Under the pieces are notes generated by a model. It was not told the DNA's origin, did not search any database, and saw nothing but the letters and a program-made list of their open reading frames with translations. Position numbers and translations under genes: made by a program. From Planctomycetaceae bacterium (lineage in GTDB: Bacteria; Planctomycetota; Planctomycetia; Planctomycetales; Planctomycetaceae), in contig JAHBXV010000004.1 of the NCBI GenBank assembly GCA_019636285.1, forward strand, positions 124,001 through 188,000: DNA of 64,000 nt, given 5' to 3'. The first letter of the stretch is position 1, and each line of letters opens with the position of its first letter. Shown piece by piece: positions 43,841-53,388 of the stretch.

Positions 43841-46744
43841 CTACCGTGCCGCCTGCTGGTCGCTGGGTGGCTTGGGGGGATCGAACTTGAAGAGTTCCTG
43901 GGCGTTCGTGCCGTTCCAGACTCGCAGCACGCCGTCTTCCCCGCCGGCGACAATCAGCGATTCGTCGCGGGAGACGTCGACGGCATACACGAACTCGGCC
44001 ATGCCCGTGAAGTTGCGGTAGTTGCCGCCGTCGTTCGAGCGGTGCATCCGCACGTTCTTGTCACCGCTGCCGGAGGCAATGTTGTCGGTAACGCCGATGT
44101 ATTCGATCGCCGTCACCTGCTTGCCATAGTTGGAGATCGTCCGGTGCTGTTCGCCGGTTTCGACGTTCCAGATTTTGATGGCGTTGTCGGCCCCGGCGGA
44201 AGCAATCCGGCTGTTATCCGACTTGAGCGTCACGCCGAGGACATGATGGGTGTGGCCTTCGAACGCGCGAATCAACTTGCCATCGGCGACGTTAAACAGC
44301 TTGACGAACTTGTCGGCCGCCCCGGAGACGAGCCAGTTCCCTTCGCGGGAAAACTCGACGCTGAAGACCGTATCGCTATGGGCTTCTTCGATCACTCGGG
44401 CGATCGATCGTGACGCGACATCCCACAGGATCAGTTCGCCGCTGCGTGACGGATCGCCGCCGCCCGTGGCCAGCAGTTTGCCGTCGGGGCTGAAGGCGAG
44501 TGCCAGCACACGGCTGATGAACGGCGAATTGCTGACGTCGAGCGGTGTTTCCGGGTTTGGACCGAGCACGCCAACAAGCCGCCATGCGGGATCTGCGTCC
44601 CACACGGTCAGCTTCGGTTCGGCGGTGATCGAGACCAGCCCGCCGGTTGGCGCGAACAGCAGCTTCTGAACGGCCACCCCTTGCTGCAACGTATCAAGCG
44701 GCTTGCCGGCTTTCGCGTCGTAGGTACGCACCACGCCGTCTTCACCACCGACGGCGAAGAGTCGACCGTTCGGCGAGAACGCGATGGCGGCCAACGGCTT
44801 TTCAAACGACGGCAGCGCTGCTTTCGCCTCATTGAGTTTGGCTGTCGCCTGCTCGGCAGCGGTGTTCTCTGCCGCGTGACGGGCAGTTTCCGCTTGCTGC
44901 AATTCCTGCGACGTCTTCAGACCTTGTTCCAACTGCGTGATCGCGCGGTTAGCCGATTCGACGGCTTCCTTGGCCTTGGTGACCGCTTCGGTTTCTTTGG
45001 CGAGAGCCGCGTCGGCGTCGGTCTTCTTCTTTTTGAGGGCCTCATCGTCCGGCTTATCGGCCAGCTCCTTTGCAGCGGCGTCGACGGCTTCCTTCGCCGT
45101 TTGTTCCTTGGGCATGGCTTCCGCAAGGGCCTTGTCGGCATTGGTCTTGGTTTCCATCGCCTTCTTGAGGCTTTCTTCACGCTCCTTGACCGTCTTCTCC
45201 GCCTGCTCCTGAGACGCCTTCGCGAGCGCGGCTCGCGACTTGGCGACCGTTTCGTTCTCCGTTAGTTGCACGATCCCGCGATCGGCGTCGAAACTTCCTT
45301 TCACTTCCGCGAGTTGCTTGCCGTCTGCCAGTTGCCACAACCGGGCTCGTGATCCGCCGACACCCGCGAGCGCCTGACCATCGGGGCGAACGGCCACAGC
45401 CGAGACCGGGGCATCGAGTCCATACGCGCGGACCTGATTGCCGTTCGCAAGATCCCACAGACGCACGGTGCCGTCCTGGCTGCCGGAAACAAGCTGGGCT
45501 CCGGCCGGGGTGACAAGTGCCAACGCGTTCACGGGGCCGCCGTGTCCCTGGCTGGTGAGAACAGGCTGAACCGGCTGAGCGGGCTGATCTCCCTCGGCAG
45601 GCTTCGGCTGATCGAAAGGAACATTCCAGCCGCGAATCAGGTTGTCAGCATGTCCGGTGAAGACGCGTTTACCATCGACGGCTAGGGCAACACTCAGCAC
45701 TTCCGCCGGTGTTTCGAGCAAGCCCGATTGGGTACCGTCGGCGATCGTCCATTGACGGACGCTCTTGTCGGCCCCCGCTGAAAAGACCATGGTCGATGCG
45801 GCGTCAAAGGCGATCGCGCGCACCGCGCCGGCATGTCCATTCAGGGCCTTTGCGACGGCGCCATCGCTGGCCTGCAGCAATCGCACGCCGCCGTCCGCGA
45901 GTCCGATGGCGTACCATTTTCCATCGGGACTGGCGGCCACGGCAGTTGGGGGCTGTTCGACAGCCGCATCCAGGCTGCGGACATTGGACGGGCGCTGCCA
46001 CAGCTTCACAACACGAAATCCGCCCGTGGCCATCAAATCGCCCGACGGGCTGAACGCCACCGACTGGACGAAGTCGCGGTGCGCGGCGCCGCGCGGGTAG
46101 AGCTTCTGGCCGTTCACTTCGACCGTCGCCAGCGCCGGATCGGTCAGGCGTCCGACATAGTCTCCGACGACGAGGTCATAGACATCGAGTTGGTTGGCGC
46201 GGCCGCACGCCACGAACCGATTCCAGGGCGACAGGGCGAGGCCATAGATGGAGTTGAGATTCTCGGGAATTGACTGCCACGCGATCGATGCGGAGGACTT
46301 CGTCTCGCTCGACGTGGCCCCTTCGAGAATCCACTGGCGAATGAGGCCGAGCTCTTCGGGAGTGACGGCAGCCGCCGAGACGTTGTTCGGCAGTGGCGGC
46401 ATGTGCATTTCCGGCGTCATGCTGCGCGCGGCGGCCGTGTAAACCAGGCTCTTGTCCGGATCTTTCGGAACGACGCCCGGACCCCGCTTGCCCCCCTTCA
46501 AAATCGCGGGGATATCCTCGATGTTAAACCGGCTTTCGCTGATGGCGACGTTATGGCAAGCCGTGCATTTTTCATCGAAGATCGGAACGATGTCCTTGTC
46601 GAAGTCGACCGGACGATCGAGTTTGACTTCCGCCGGCTGAATGCCGGGTTTCGCCTCCTGAGCGAGGGCGAACTGGGGGCATAGCGAAAGACTGGCGACG
46701 AGCAGCGTCAGCGGGCGGAGGAAGCGGCGGGACTGGCAGGGCAT
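43841..46744 (-). CDS. Cytochrome-c-like / WD40 protein with inserted coiled coil
   Basis: 967 residues with a signal peptide (LTLLVASLSLCPQFALA). Residues 50-140 form a PSCyt1-type cytochrome domain with the haem motif CTACH (C60, C63, H64) and a later Met-rich MTPEMHMPPLP. WD40 repeats follow (about 155-470, e.g. GHAGAVRAIAFD, GHGGPVNALALV), then a coiled coil rich in Ala, Lys and Glu (about 480-640), then further WD40 repeats (645-955, e.g. GHTHHVLGVTL). The coil therefore splits the propeller blades. The carrier is probably periplasmic. It is downstream in the array DUF1549/DUF1553 gene, PPC gene, this gene, all on the minus strand. The coil shares a motif with the neighbouring PPC protein. 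Confidence 0.85.
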   Translation of the reverse strand: MPCQSRRFLRPLTLLVASLSLCPQFALAQEAKPGIQPAEVKLDRPVDFDKDIVPIFDEKCTACHNVAISESRFNIEDIPAILKGGKRGPGVVPKDPDKSLVYTAAARSMTPEMHMPPLPNNVSAAAVTPEELGLIRQWILEGATSSETKSSASIAWQSIPENLNSIYGLALSPWNRFVACGRANQLDVYDLVVGDYVGRLTDPALATVEVNGQKLYPRGAAHRDFVQSVAFSPSGDLMATGGFRVVKLWQRPSNVRSLDAAVEQPPTAVAASPDGKWYAIGLADGGVRLLQASDGAVAKALNGHAGAVRAIAFDAASTMVFSAGADKSVRQWTIADGTQSGLLETPAEVLSVALAVDGKRVFTGHADNLIRGWNVPFDQPKPAEGDQPAQPVQPVLTSQGHGGPVNALALVTPAGAQLVSGSQDGTVRLWDLANGNQVRAYGLDAPVSAVAVRPDGQALAGVGGSRARLWQLADGKQLAEVKGSFDADRGIVQLTENETVAKSRAALAKASQEQAEKTVKEREESLKKAMETKTNADKALAEAMPKEQTAKEAVDAAAKELADKPDDEALKKKKTDADAALAKETEAVTKAKEAVESANRAITQLEQGLKTSQELQQAETARHAAENTAAEQATAKLNEAKAALPSFEKPLAAIAFSPNGRLFAVGGEDGVVRTYDAKAGKPLDTLQQGVAVQKLLFAPTGGLVSITAEPKLTVWDADPAWRLVGVLGPNPETPLDVSNSPFISRVLALAFSPDGKLLATGGGDPSRSGELILWDVASRSIARVIEEAHSDTVFSVEFSREGNWLVSGAADKFVKLFNVADGKLIRAFEGHTHHVLGVTLKSDNSRIASAGADNAIKIWNVETGEQHRTISNYGKQVTAIEYIGVTDNIASGSGDKNVRMHRSNDGGNYRNFTGMAEFVYAVDVSRDESLIVAGGEDGVLRVWNGTNAQELFKFDPPKPPSDQQAAR

Positions 46745-46835
46745 GTTTGAGCCTCGTGGAAGCGGATGCTCGGGAGGAATTTCGGGTCGGCAAGAATCAG
46801 GTCAGTGGGGAGACGCGGACGAGTTCTCGCGGAGG

Positions 46836-49800
46836 TTATTTCGTGATCTTCAGAGGAATCGGGGCATCGACGGCGGCTGGCCCGTCGAACTCGGACTTAA
46901 CTCGGATGACAGCATTTTTGATCTCCCCTTCGGGAGCATCGGCAGCAGCGCGAATCACGAGCTGACCTTCGGACTGATCAGCGGGGATCGTGACCGGATC
47001 GGCTGTCAGACCGGTCGCCCCCGGCGGCAGTTCGAGTGTCAACGTCGCGGGACCGGCAAAGTTATTCTGCCGCTTGACGGTGACCTTCACGCTGATCGAT
47101 TCTCCCACTTTAACGGCCCCGCCATTGGGAACTTCGACTGGCAGTGTATACGGGGCGTTCTTGATCGTCAGCACGATCGGAGTGCTGGGGGGAAAGGCGT
47201 TGATGCTTTGGGCTTTCGCCGCCTTGTCGGCGTCCTGAAAGGCTTTTTCTGCCGCGGCTCGCGTTGCCATCGCGGCCTTTTGAGCATCGTCGGTCGCCTT
47301 CACGGCGGCTTCCGCGGCAGCAACCGCCTGCTCGGCATTCTTTGAGTTGGTCTCGGCAACGGTGGCGGCTTCCGTCGCCTTAGTCAGGGCATCCTTCGCG
47401 GCGACGACGGCCGCTTGCGCATCGGCCAAGGCTTTTTCCGCGGCAGCCTTCTCGTCCGCGTTATCGCCCACCTTTTCGAGGGCTTCCTTGGCCTTGGCTT
47501 CAGCAGCTTCGGCATCTTTCACGGCCTGCTCAGCCTTGGTCTTGGCCTCAACCATCGTCTTGGCGTCCGCCTGCGCGGTGGCCAGCGTCTTTTTCGCTTC
47601 ATCGCGTGCGGTCACCGCTTCGGCGGCCTTCGCCATGGCCGCTTTGAGGGCCGCGTCGGAGGCGTCGAACACGGCTTTCAGGCGATCGGCTTTTTGCGGA
47701 TTCCGTCGATAGGACACCGCTGCCTGGCCAATCAGGTGCAACTCATAGGTTCCTACCGGCGCGTTCGCGGGGACGAAAATCCGATAGACCTCGCTGGTCG
47801 CTTCTTTCGGGATTGGCTTGTTCTCGACCTGCACGTTCTGGGGCTGGCCAACGAACGTCGCCGTGACGGCTTCGGCGAAATCATTTCTTCGCGTCAGGGC
47901 CAGCGGAACCAGAATTTGCGTGTTGTGATTGGCGACGATTTCGTGGACGGGTGTCTTGAGGACGAACGGCGCCGGTTCCTCGATGACCGACAGTCCCAGA
48001 TGCGAAGCCAGCCGCGCTTGTCCGGGCTGATTGACCGGGGCTGACCAGACAACCGTGCCATAACGCGACGGGCGAACAAGTTCTTTTCGGCCAGCCGTCT
48101 GGGCCGTTTGCGCGGCAGCCAGAGCGGCGTTCGCTTCTGCCAACTTCTGCTCGTTCGCCTTGTGAGCTTCACGCGCGGCAACCGCCGCGTCGTCCGCCGT
48201 TTTTTTCGCTGCTTCCGTGTCGGCAACTGCCTTCTTCAGATCTTCGTTGTCCGGTTGATCGGCTGATGCCTTGGCGGCCGCTTCGGCGGCCGTTTTTGCG
48301 ACCTGAGCAATCTGATCGGCAGCGGTCACCGCCATGGCGGCTTTCGCGACTTCGGCAGTCGCAGCAGTCACAGCGGCAGCGGCCGCATTCACTGCGGCGA
48401 CAAGCGCCGGATCTTCCAGCGTCGTGCGACCGACGATCTGAATCTGTCCCGACCAGGCAGGTGCATCCTCGGCGGATTCAAAGACCAGGATGCCCGAGTT
48501 CTGCTGCGGACCGAGTTGGATCGGCTTGCACGTTACGCCTGGCGGAAGACCTTCCGCGGAAATGTGGATCACAGTGTCGAGCCCGTCCCGGCGGAGTACC
48601 ACCACGTTCACCGAATCCTGGTCGCCGCGCCGCAGGCCGAGCGCCCAGGTCGCGCCGAGTTTCTGCCCGGCAGCCACCGGTTGGGACGGGACTGAGACCA
48701 GCCGAAAGTCCGGTGCGGCCGGACGCACACTCAAGTGGTAACGCAGCGAAGGGTCACCCCGGCTGGCGGAATAGCGATCGCGAACCGTCAACTGGTAAAC
48801 ACCATCCGCGGGAACTGCCAGTCTATAGACCGGATCGTCACTCAACGTATCGTAGACGAACGGAAGCGGGTTCACGCCGTCGTCATCGACGGCGGCGATT
48901 CGCTTAAGTGACTCTTCCTGCTTGTCGTTGACGACGACTTGATCGATGAGAAGATACGGATCGGCATCGGACCCGAGGCGATGGGCGGTGACGTCGATCC
49001 AGTAGACTTCGCCCGCTTTGGCCGGAAAGCGGAAAACATCGGTATCGCGTTGAGTTTGAAACAACCCGCTGACCTCGGCGGGCAGCGTGAGCTTCATGGC
49101 ATTCGCGGGAGCGTCGTTGGGCTCAACTTCAACAGTCGGTGTGCCGTGGGCAAACGGAATAAAGATCGCGTTCGAGCGGCCGGCGGGCGAATCGAGCGTG
49201 TACTGGAACCCGTCTTCAATACTTGATTCCGGATGCAGCGGGCGCGAGAGGTCGAGCGATGCCGCGTCGGCTGGCACGGCGACCGAAACGTCGAGCTTTT
49301 GCAGGGGACCGTGACGCGAAGCGATGCCGGCATCCTGACCGCCGGGCAGATTACGGCCATACAACGTGAACGTCTGAGTTGAGCCGGGCACGGCGGCAGC
49401 TGGCTGGATCGATTCGATGAACGGCCGCTGGTTGAGGTCGAGTCGATAGAAATACTCTTCACCGCCGGCATAGACAAAGTCGTAGACCTTCAATCGGTAT
49501 TCGCCGTCCGAAGGAAGCGTCTGAATCAACAAAGGATCCTGGCGGACCGTGTTCCGGGCGATTGCCAATCGCTGACCGGAGGGGGCGAAGAGTTCGATCG
49601 TCCCGTCGAGTCGCGAGTCGAGACGTTTCCCCCAGATCTGGGCGACAAACGTCTGCCCGGCCTGGCCCGAAAATTTGAACCAGTCGACATCGGCCCCGCC
49701 ATTGATCTTGCCGTTAATGATTGTTCCCGGTGTCGCTTCCTGAGCCTGTTCCGAGAACTGATTCGGCTCGGTCTCCTGAATTTCGGGGGTCGCACCGACG

Positions 49801-50174
49801 GCGAACGTACGCGGGTTGCTCAAGCCATACAAACCACGCGAGCGAATCTCATACAAGCCGGGTGGAACATCGGCGGCGACGGTCACCGAAAACTGATTCG
49901 GGATCGGGACCATCTGTCCGTTTTCGTCGCGCGTCTTCGCGACAGCTTTCAAGCCCGGATGATCGAACACCAGTTCCGAGAGCTCTTCCGAGTCGGCTGA
50001 ACTGGTGACATTCACATCGAACGTCGTGCCAACCTGCCCGCCTGCCGGAAAGACCGCGTAGAGACGGTTCTGCGGAAGCTGTCCCCAGCTAATGGCGGGA
50101 AACAGGAGCAAACACCCCATGCCTCCCATCGAAAACCAGCGAAGCGCGTGCGAGAACTCGCGGTGGAAACTCAT
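46836..50174 (-). CDS. Secreted PPC-domain protein with coiled-coil inserts
   Basis: 1,112 residues with a signal peptide (MGGMGCLLLFPAISWG). The first 500 residues contain bacterial pre-peptidase C-terminal (PPC) beta-sandwich domains, seen as DVDWFKFSGQAGQTFVAQI, DGEYRLKVYDFVYAG, DTDVFRFPAKAGEVYWIDV and DGVYQLTVRDRYSA. Two coiled-coil inserts lie near 605-700 and 840-1,000, both very rich in Ala, Lys, Glu and Asp. Beta-rich stretches separate and follow them (NNFAGPATLTLELPPGATGL near the end). No protease domain is present. It is placed between the DUF1549/DUF1553 gene and the WD40-cytochrome gene (91 bases away) and probably works with them at the cell surface. Confidence 0.82.
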   Translation of the reverse strand: MSFHREFSHALRWFSMGGMGCLLLFPAISWGQLPQNRLYAVFPAGGQVGTTFDVNVTSSADSEELSELVFDHPGLKAVAKTRDENGQMVPIPNQFSVTVAADVPPGLYEIRSRGLYGLSNPRTFAVGATPEIQETEPNQFSEQAQEATPGTIINGKINGGADVDWFKFSGQAGQTFVAQIWGKRLDSRLDGTIELFAPSGQRLAIARNTVRQDPLLIQTLPSDGEYRLKVYDFVYAGGEEYFYRLDLNQRPFIESIQPAAAVPGSTQTFTLYGRNLPGGQDAGIASRHGPLQKLDVSVAVPADAASLDLSRPLHPESSIEDGFQYTLDSPAGRSNAIFIPFAHGTPTVEVEPNDAPANAMKLTLPAEVSGLFQTQRDTDVFRFPAKAGEVYWIDVTAHRLGSDADPYLLIDQVVVNDKQEESLKRIAAVDDDGVNPLPFVYDTLSDDPVYRLAVPADGVYQLTVRDRYSASRGDPSLRYHLSVRPAAPDFRLVSVPSQPVAAGQKLGATWALGLRRGDQDSVNVVVLRRDGLDTVIHISAEGLPPGVTCKPIQLGPQQNSGILVFESAEDAPAWSGQIQIVGRTTLEDPALVAAVNAAAAAVTAATAEVAKAAMAVTAADQIAQVAKTAAEAAAKASADQPDNEDLKKAVADTEAAKKTADDAAVAAREAHKANEQKLAEANAALAAAQTAQTAGRKELVRPSRYGTVVWSAPVNQPGQARLASHLGLSVIEEPAPFVLKTPVHEIVANHNTQILVPLALTRRNDFAEAVTATFVGQPQNVQVENKPIPKEATSEVYRIFVPANAPVGTYELHLIGQAAVSYRRNPQKADRLKAVFDASDAALKAAMAKAAEAVTARDEAKKTLATAQADAKTMVEAKTKAEQAVKDAEAAEAKAKEALEKVGDNADEKAAAEKALADAQAAVVAAKDALTKATEAATVAETNSKNAEQAVAAAEAAVKATDDAQKAAMATRAAAEKAFQDADKAAKAQSINAFPPSTPIVLTIKNAPYTLPVEVPNGGAVKVGESISVKVTVKRQNNFAGPATLTLELPPGATGLTADPVTIPADQSEGQLVIRAAADAPEGEIKNAVIRVKSEFDGPAAVDAPIPLKITK

Positions 50175-50292
50175 GGCAGGAATCCTTGCGGCAGACTGCG
50201 CGTCTAGCCAACTGTCATCCGAGGTGTTGAGCGTGCAGGCATTCGGCGGGGGAGTCGGCGGGGAGGCAGCATCGATCCATCGGGTAGCGGGA

Positions 50293-50426
50293 GTCGTGTT
50301 CTGTCAGGGGCTTGCTTTTCGTGTGCCACTGGCACCGCCAGTGCGCCTTGAGTCTTTGATCCACAAAATTGCACTGGCGGGAGACAGTGGCACACACCCG
50401 AATCCTGAACATTGATGGAGCACTAG
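50293..50426. repeat. Double-hairpin element (copy B)
   Basis: A 134-bp element lying just after the DUF1549/DUF1553 gene. GTGTGCCACTG (50321-50331) is inverted perfectly at 50385-50395, and an internal hairpin CACTGGC/GCCAGTG sits at 50327-50343. The outer ends (50293-50305 and 50414-50426) resemble the ends of copy C with mostly transition differences. The TAG stop of the gene lies inside the right end (50423-50425 on the minus strand). No coding capacity. Confidence 0.7.
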
Positions 50427-52936
50427 TGGTTGAACAAGAATTCCTTGGTGTTGATCAGCGCCCAGGTGATGTCCTCGAACGCCAGTTTGGGGTTGTCGGC
50501 ATGCTTCTGCAGGTGGGCGACCGCGACCGCGACCTCATCGGGCGCCGGCTCGCGAGAGTAGACCCAGCGATAGAGTTCGCGAATCCGTTCTTCGACGGGC
50601 CGCTGATCGGCAGCCAGTTTCGCCGCGCGACCTTCGCCGGCAGAAATCTTGGTCTGCACTTCGCTGCTGTTCAGGAGGTGCAGGCTCTGGGCGAGATTGG
50701 CTTCCTGCGAGCGTTCGCATTCGCAAGCAGTGTCTGCCTGCGGCTGACCGAAGACCTTCAGGAAGTACGGCCCGACCGACGGATCGGGCAACTGGACGGC
50801 CTTTGTTCCGGCCGGAAGGCCGTTGTAAGCCTGCGAGCTGGCCGTGATCTGGTGGAAGGCATCGTAGAGGACTTCGGCCGTCAGACGCTTGGGGTAGTAC
50901 CGCGAGAAGTTCTGCTTGTCGCGCAGGTTGTACTCATTTGGCAGGGCCGTCAACTGGTAGGTCGACGACTTGCAGATCGTGCGTACGAGATCCTTGATGT
51001 TGAATCCCGACTGGATGAAGTGCGAGGCCAGGCCATTGAGCAGTTCTGGATTCGCGGGCGGATTGGTTTCCCGCATGTCGTCTTCCGGTTCGACGATGCC
51101 ACGACTGAAGAAGTGCTTCCAGTAGCGGTTCACCAGCGACTTGGCAAAGAACGGGTTCTCAGGGGACGACATCCAGTCGGCCAGCAGCACGCGCGGGTCT
51201 TCGTCAGCGGTCAAGGTGAGCGCTGGCGCGCCGAGGCCGGTCGGAGCGAGCATCTTGCCCGTGCGCTCGTTGCGAGCCTGGGCCGGGCCCTGCGAATCGA
51301 TGTGGAAGATGCGCTTATCCTGTGCTGCCGGCTTGGACGAAATGTTCTTCTTGCCGACCCGGCTGAAGAAGGCCGCCAGACCGTAGTAATCGTCCTGGCT
51401 CCACTTCTCGAAGGGGTGGTGGTGGCAGCGGGCGCACTGGATTCGCAGACCCAGGAACAACTGGGCCACGTCTTCGACTTGCTCGTTGGCTTCGTTGACT
51501 TCGCGATACCAGGCCGCCGGAGGGCAGTCTTCCGGGCTGCCGGACGCGGTCAGAATCTCACGCACGAACTGGTCGTACGGCTTATTCTCGTACAGGCTCG
51601 ACCAGATCCAGCGGTTGAAGGCATACGTTGACGACAACTCGAACTGGTTGCGCTGCTTGTTCCGCAGCACCATGTTCCACTTGTTCGTAAAATAGTCGGC
51701 ATACTCGGTCGAATCGACGAGACGGTCGACCAGCTTGTCACGCTTGGCCGGATCGGGATCGGCCAGGAACGCAGCCACTTCGTCAGCCGAGGGGATGGTT
51801 CCCGTCAGGTCGATGTAGACCCGACGGAGGAACGTCGCATCGTCGGCCAGCGGTGAGGGGGGAATGCCCAGGACGTCGAGCTTCTGGAAGACGGCTTCGT
51901 CAATGAAGTTCTTGACCGGCGGACGTTCGGCGATTTCCGCGCCCAGTGGAATCGTCGCGCGGAATGTGGAGACCTGTCCCTGGTAGCGAGCCATGATGGC
52001 GACTTCGCCCGCGAGGTCCAAAGTCTTGACCAGGCCAGTCGTCGTGACGTCGGCCATCTCCGGATCGTTGGCTTCGAATAGGGCGCGTCGGGTGACGTCC
52101 TCGGTCGATCCGTCGCTGTAGACAGCCATCACGGTGATCTGCTGATCGCCACCGCGGGGCATCACGCGGCCTTCGGGCAGGCAGCGAATCCCAACAACGT
52201 GCGGATCGTCGGGCTTGCCGTAGGGCATTCCCTGCTCGATCCAGCGAGCCACCATCCGGTACTCATCGGTCCCCACTTCCATCCGCTTGCCACCGCCGTG
52301 CGGCATCTGGCCCACGGCCTTCTGCAGCAGCAGGCTCTGTTCGGGTGACGGCGGGAAAATGCGACGACCGCGACCTTCCTTGACCAGGAATTCATGGTCG
52401 TCTTCCGGATAGAAACCGAGCAGCGACAGCTTGAAGCCGTTCTGTCCGCTGGCTTTCCCGTGACAGCCCCCGCTGTTGCAGGCCAGCTTCGTAAAGACCG
52501 GAACGACCTGGTTCGGGAAGTTGATCGGCACGTCGCTCGCGACGCCCGTGACTGACAATTTCACTTCGGCCGTCTGGCCGTCGCCCGTTGCCCGCAGCAC
52601 CCCTTCGCCGTCGCGAGCGGGAATCAGGTACCCGGTCGAATCGATGTTCGCGAGGTCGGCTGGTTCAACGGTGTACTGCACCCGGTGAGTGTGGTCCCGC
52701 AGTTGCGTGGACGAATAGGTTCCGGTCACGAAGACCTGCTGCCGCGAGTCGCGCCCGCGCAGATGAATGACGCCCTCCAACGCTGGTTCGATGGTCAACG
52801 AGACCAGCGATCCAACGTCGCCCAGTCCCTTCGGTTCGGCGGACAGTCCAATTCCACAACAGCAGGCCAGAAGCACTGCCGGGGCGAAAGTGCGGGCGAT
52901 TGTCGACGGAGTTCGCATCCTGAACGAAGTCGTCAT
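50423..52936 (-). CDS. DUF1549/DUF1553 planctomycete cytochrome-type protein
   Basis: 837 residues. The ATG at 52936 has GAGGAA six bases upstream and opens a signal peptide (TFAPAVLLACCCGIGLSA). An Ig-like domain (about 45-132) is followed by a cytochrome-like motif CNSGGCH (C153, C158, H159), in which four residues rather than two separate the cysteines. A second Ig-like domain (about 270-350), a DUF1549 domain (about 370-560, containing a canonical CARCH, and RRVYIDLTGTIPSADEV) and a DUF1553 domain (about 600-830, ending NTKEFLFNH) follow. Such proteins are abundant in planctomycetes and tied to complex polysaccharide use. It is the first gene of a three-gene array and has a good upstream promoter (see separate feature). 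Confidence 0.9.
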   Translation of the reverse strand: MTTSFRMRTPSTIARTFAPAVLLACCCGIGLSAEPKGLGDVGSLVSLTIEPALEGVIHLRGRDSRQQVFVTGTYSSTQLRDHTHRVQYTVEPADLANIDSTGYLIPARDGEGVLRATGDGQTAEVKLSVTGVASDVPINFPNQVVPVFTKLACNSGGCHGKASGQNGFKLSLLGFYPEDDHEFLVKEGRGRRIFPPSPEQSLLLQKAVGQMPHGGGKRMEVGTDEYRMVARWIEQGMPYGKPDDPHVVGIRCLPEGRVMPRGGDQQITVMAVYSDGSTEDVTRRALFEANDPEMADVTTTGLVKTLDLAGEVAIMARYQGQVSTFRATIPLGAEIAERPPVKNFIDEAVFQKLDVLGIPPSPLADDATFLRRVYIDLTGTIPSADEVAAFLADPDPAKRDKLVDRLVDSTEYADYFTNKWNMVLRNKQRNQFELSSTYAFNRWIWSSLYENKPYDQFVREILTASGSPEDCPPAAWYREVNEANEQVEDVAQLFLGLRIQCARCHHHPFEKWSQDDYYGLAAFFSRVGKKNISSKPAAQDKRIFHIDSQGPAQARNERTGKMLAPTGLGAPALTLTADEDPRVLLADWMSSPENPFFAKSLVNRYWKHFFSRGIVEPEDDMRETNPPANPELLNGLASHFIQSGFNIKDLVRTICKSSTYQLTALPNEYNLRDKQNFSRYYPKRLTAEVLYDAFHQITASSQAYNGLPAGTKAVQLPDPSVGPYFLKVFGQPQADTACECERSQEANLAQSLHLLNSSEVQTKISAGEGRAAKLAADQRPVEERIRELYRWVYSREPAPDEVAVAVAHLQKHADNPKLAFEDITWALINTKEFLFNH

Positions 52937-53388
52937 CGATTTCCTCGCATCGTCATACAGGGGATTCGAGCGGGGCTTATCGCCAGCGGAACCGGTCTTC
53001 AGCCGCGCTGGCAATAAGACGGTGGGGGCAGGTCAATTTGTGCAGCCATCCTGATTCTCTGCCCATCCGATGAGATGGGCGAAGAATCGTGGCAACATCT
53101 GTCCACCGTTCAAAATGTTACGGCAGCGGATGCACCAACCAATCCAACATATCAATGTGCTTTGTTTTGTCAAGAATCGAGTGGGGTCGGCTGGCTGGCA
53201 GGGTGAGCGGATCCCGGTAACTGGTCTTCCTCTGTCGGGGCAGCCGATTTTTCCAGAGCACTCGGCTGGGGCGGTCGATCCGGACATCCCGGTTTTGCCG
53301 GGCAGCGTGAACCCGTGCGCGAAGCCGGGGTCAACCGGATACAATTGTAGTGGATGGCAACTGGCTGAACTTGTGGCGCGAGATCTTC
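52937..53388. other. Divergent intergenic region upstream of the array and ribBA
   Basis: 450 bases holding the minus-strand promoter described separately and a 7-bp hairpin GCCCATC/GATGGGC (53061-53067 with 53074-53080). I looked for an FMN riboswitch ahead of ribBA and saw none of its conserved segments. Confidence 0.5.
53146..53173 (-). promoter_or_regulatory. Sigma-70-type promoter for the DUF1549/PPC/WD40 array
   Basis: On the minus strand, a perfect TTGACA (53168-53173) is followed after 16 bases by TATGTT (53146-53151). It points at the DUF1549/DUF1553 gene about 210 bases away. It is located in a locally A/T-rich stretch. Confidence 0.5.

Noticed and set aside
46452-46684. Short plus-strand frames over the cytochrome/WD40 gene start
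   Set aside because: Shadows of the minus-strand gene with a clear signal peptide and haem motif.
53020-53388. FMN riboswitch ahead of ribBA
   Set aside because: None of the conserved RFN segments was found.
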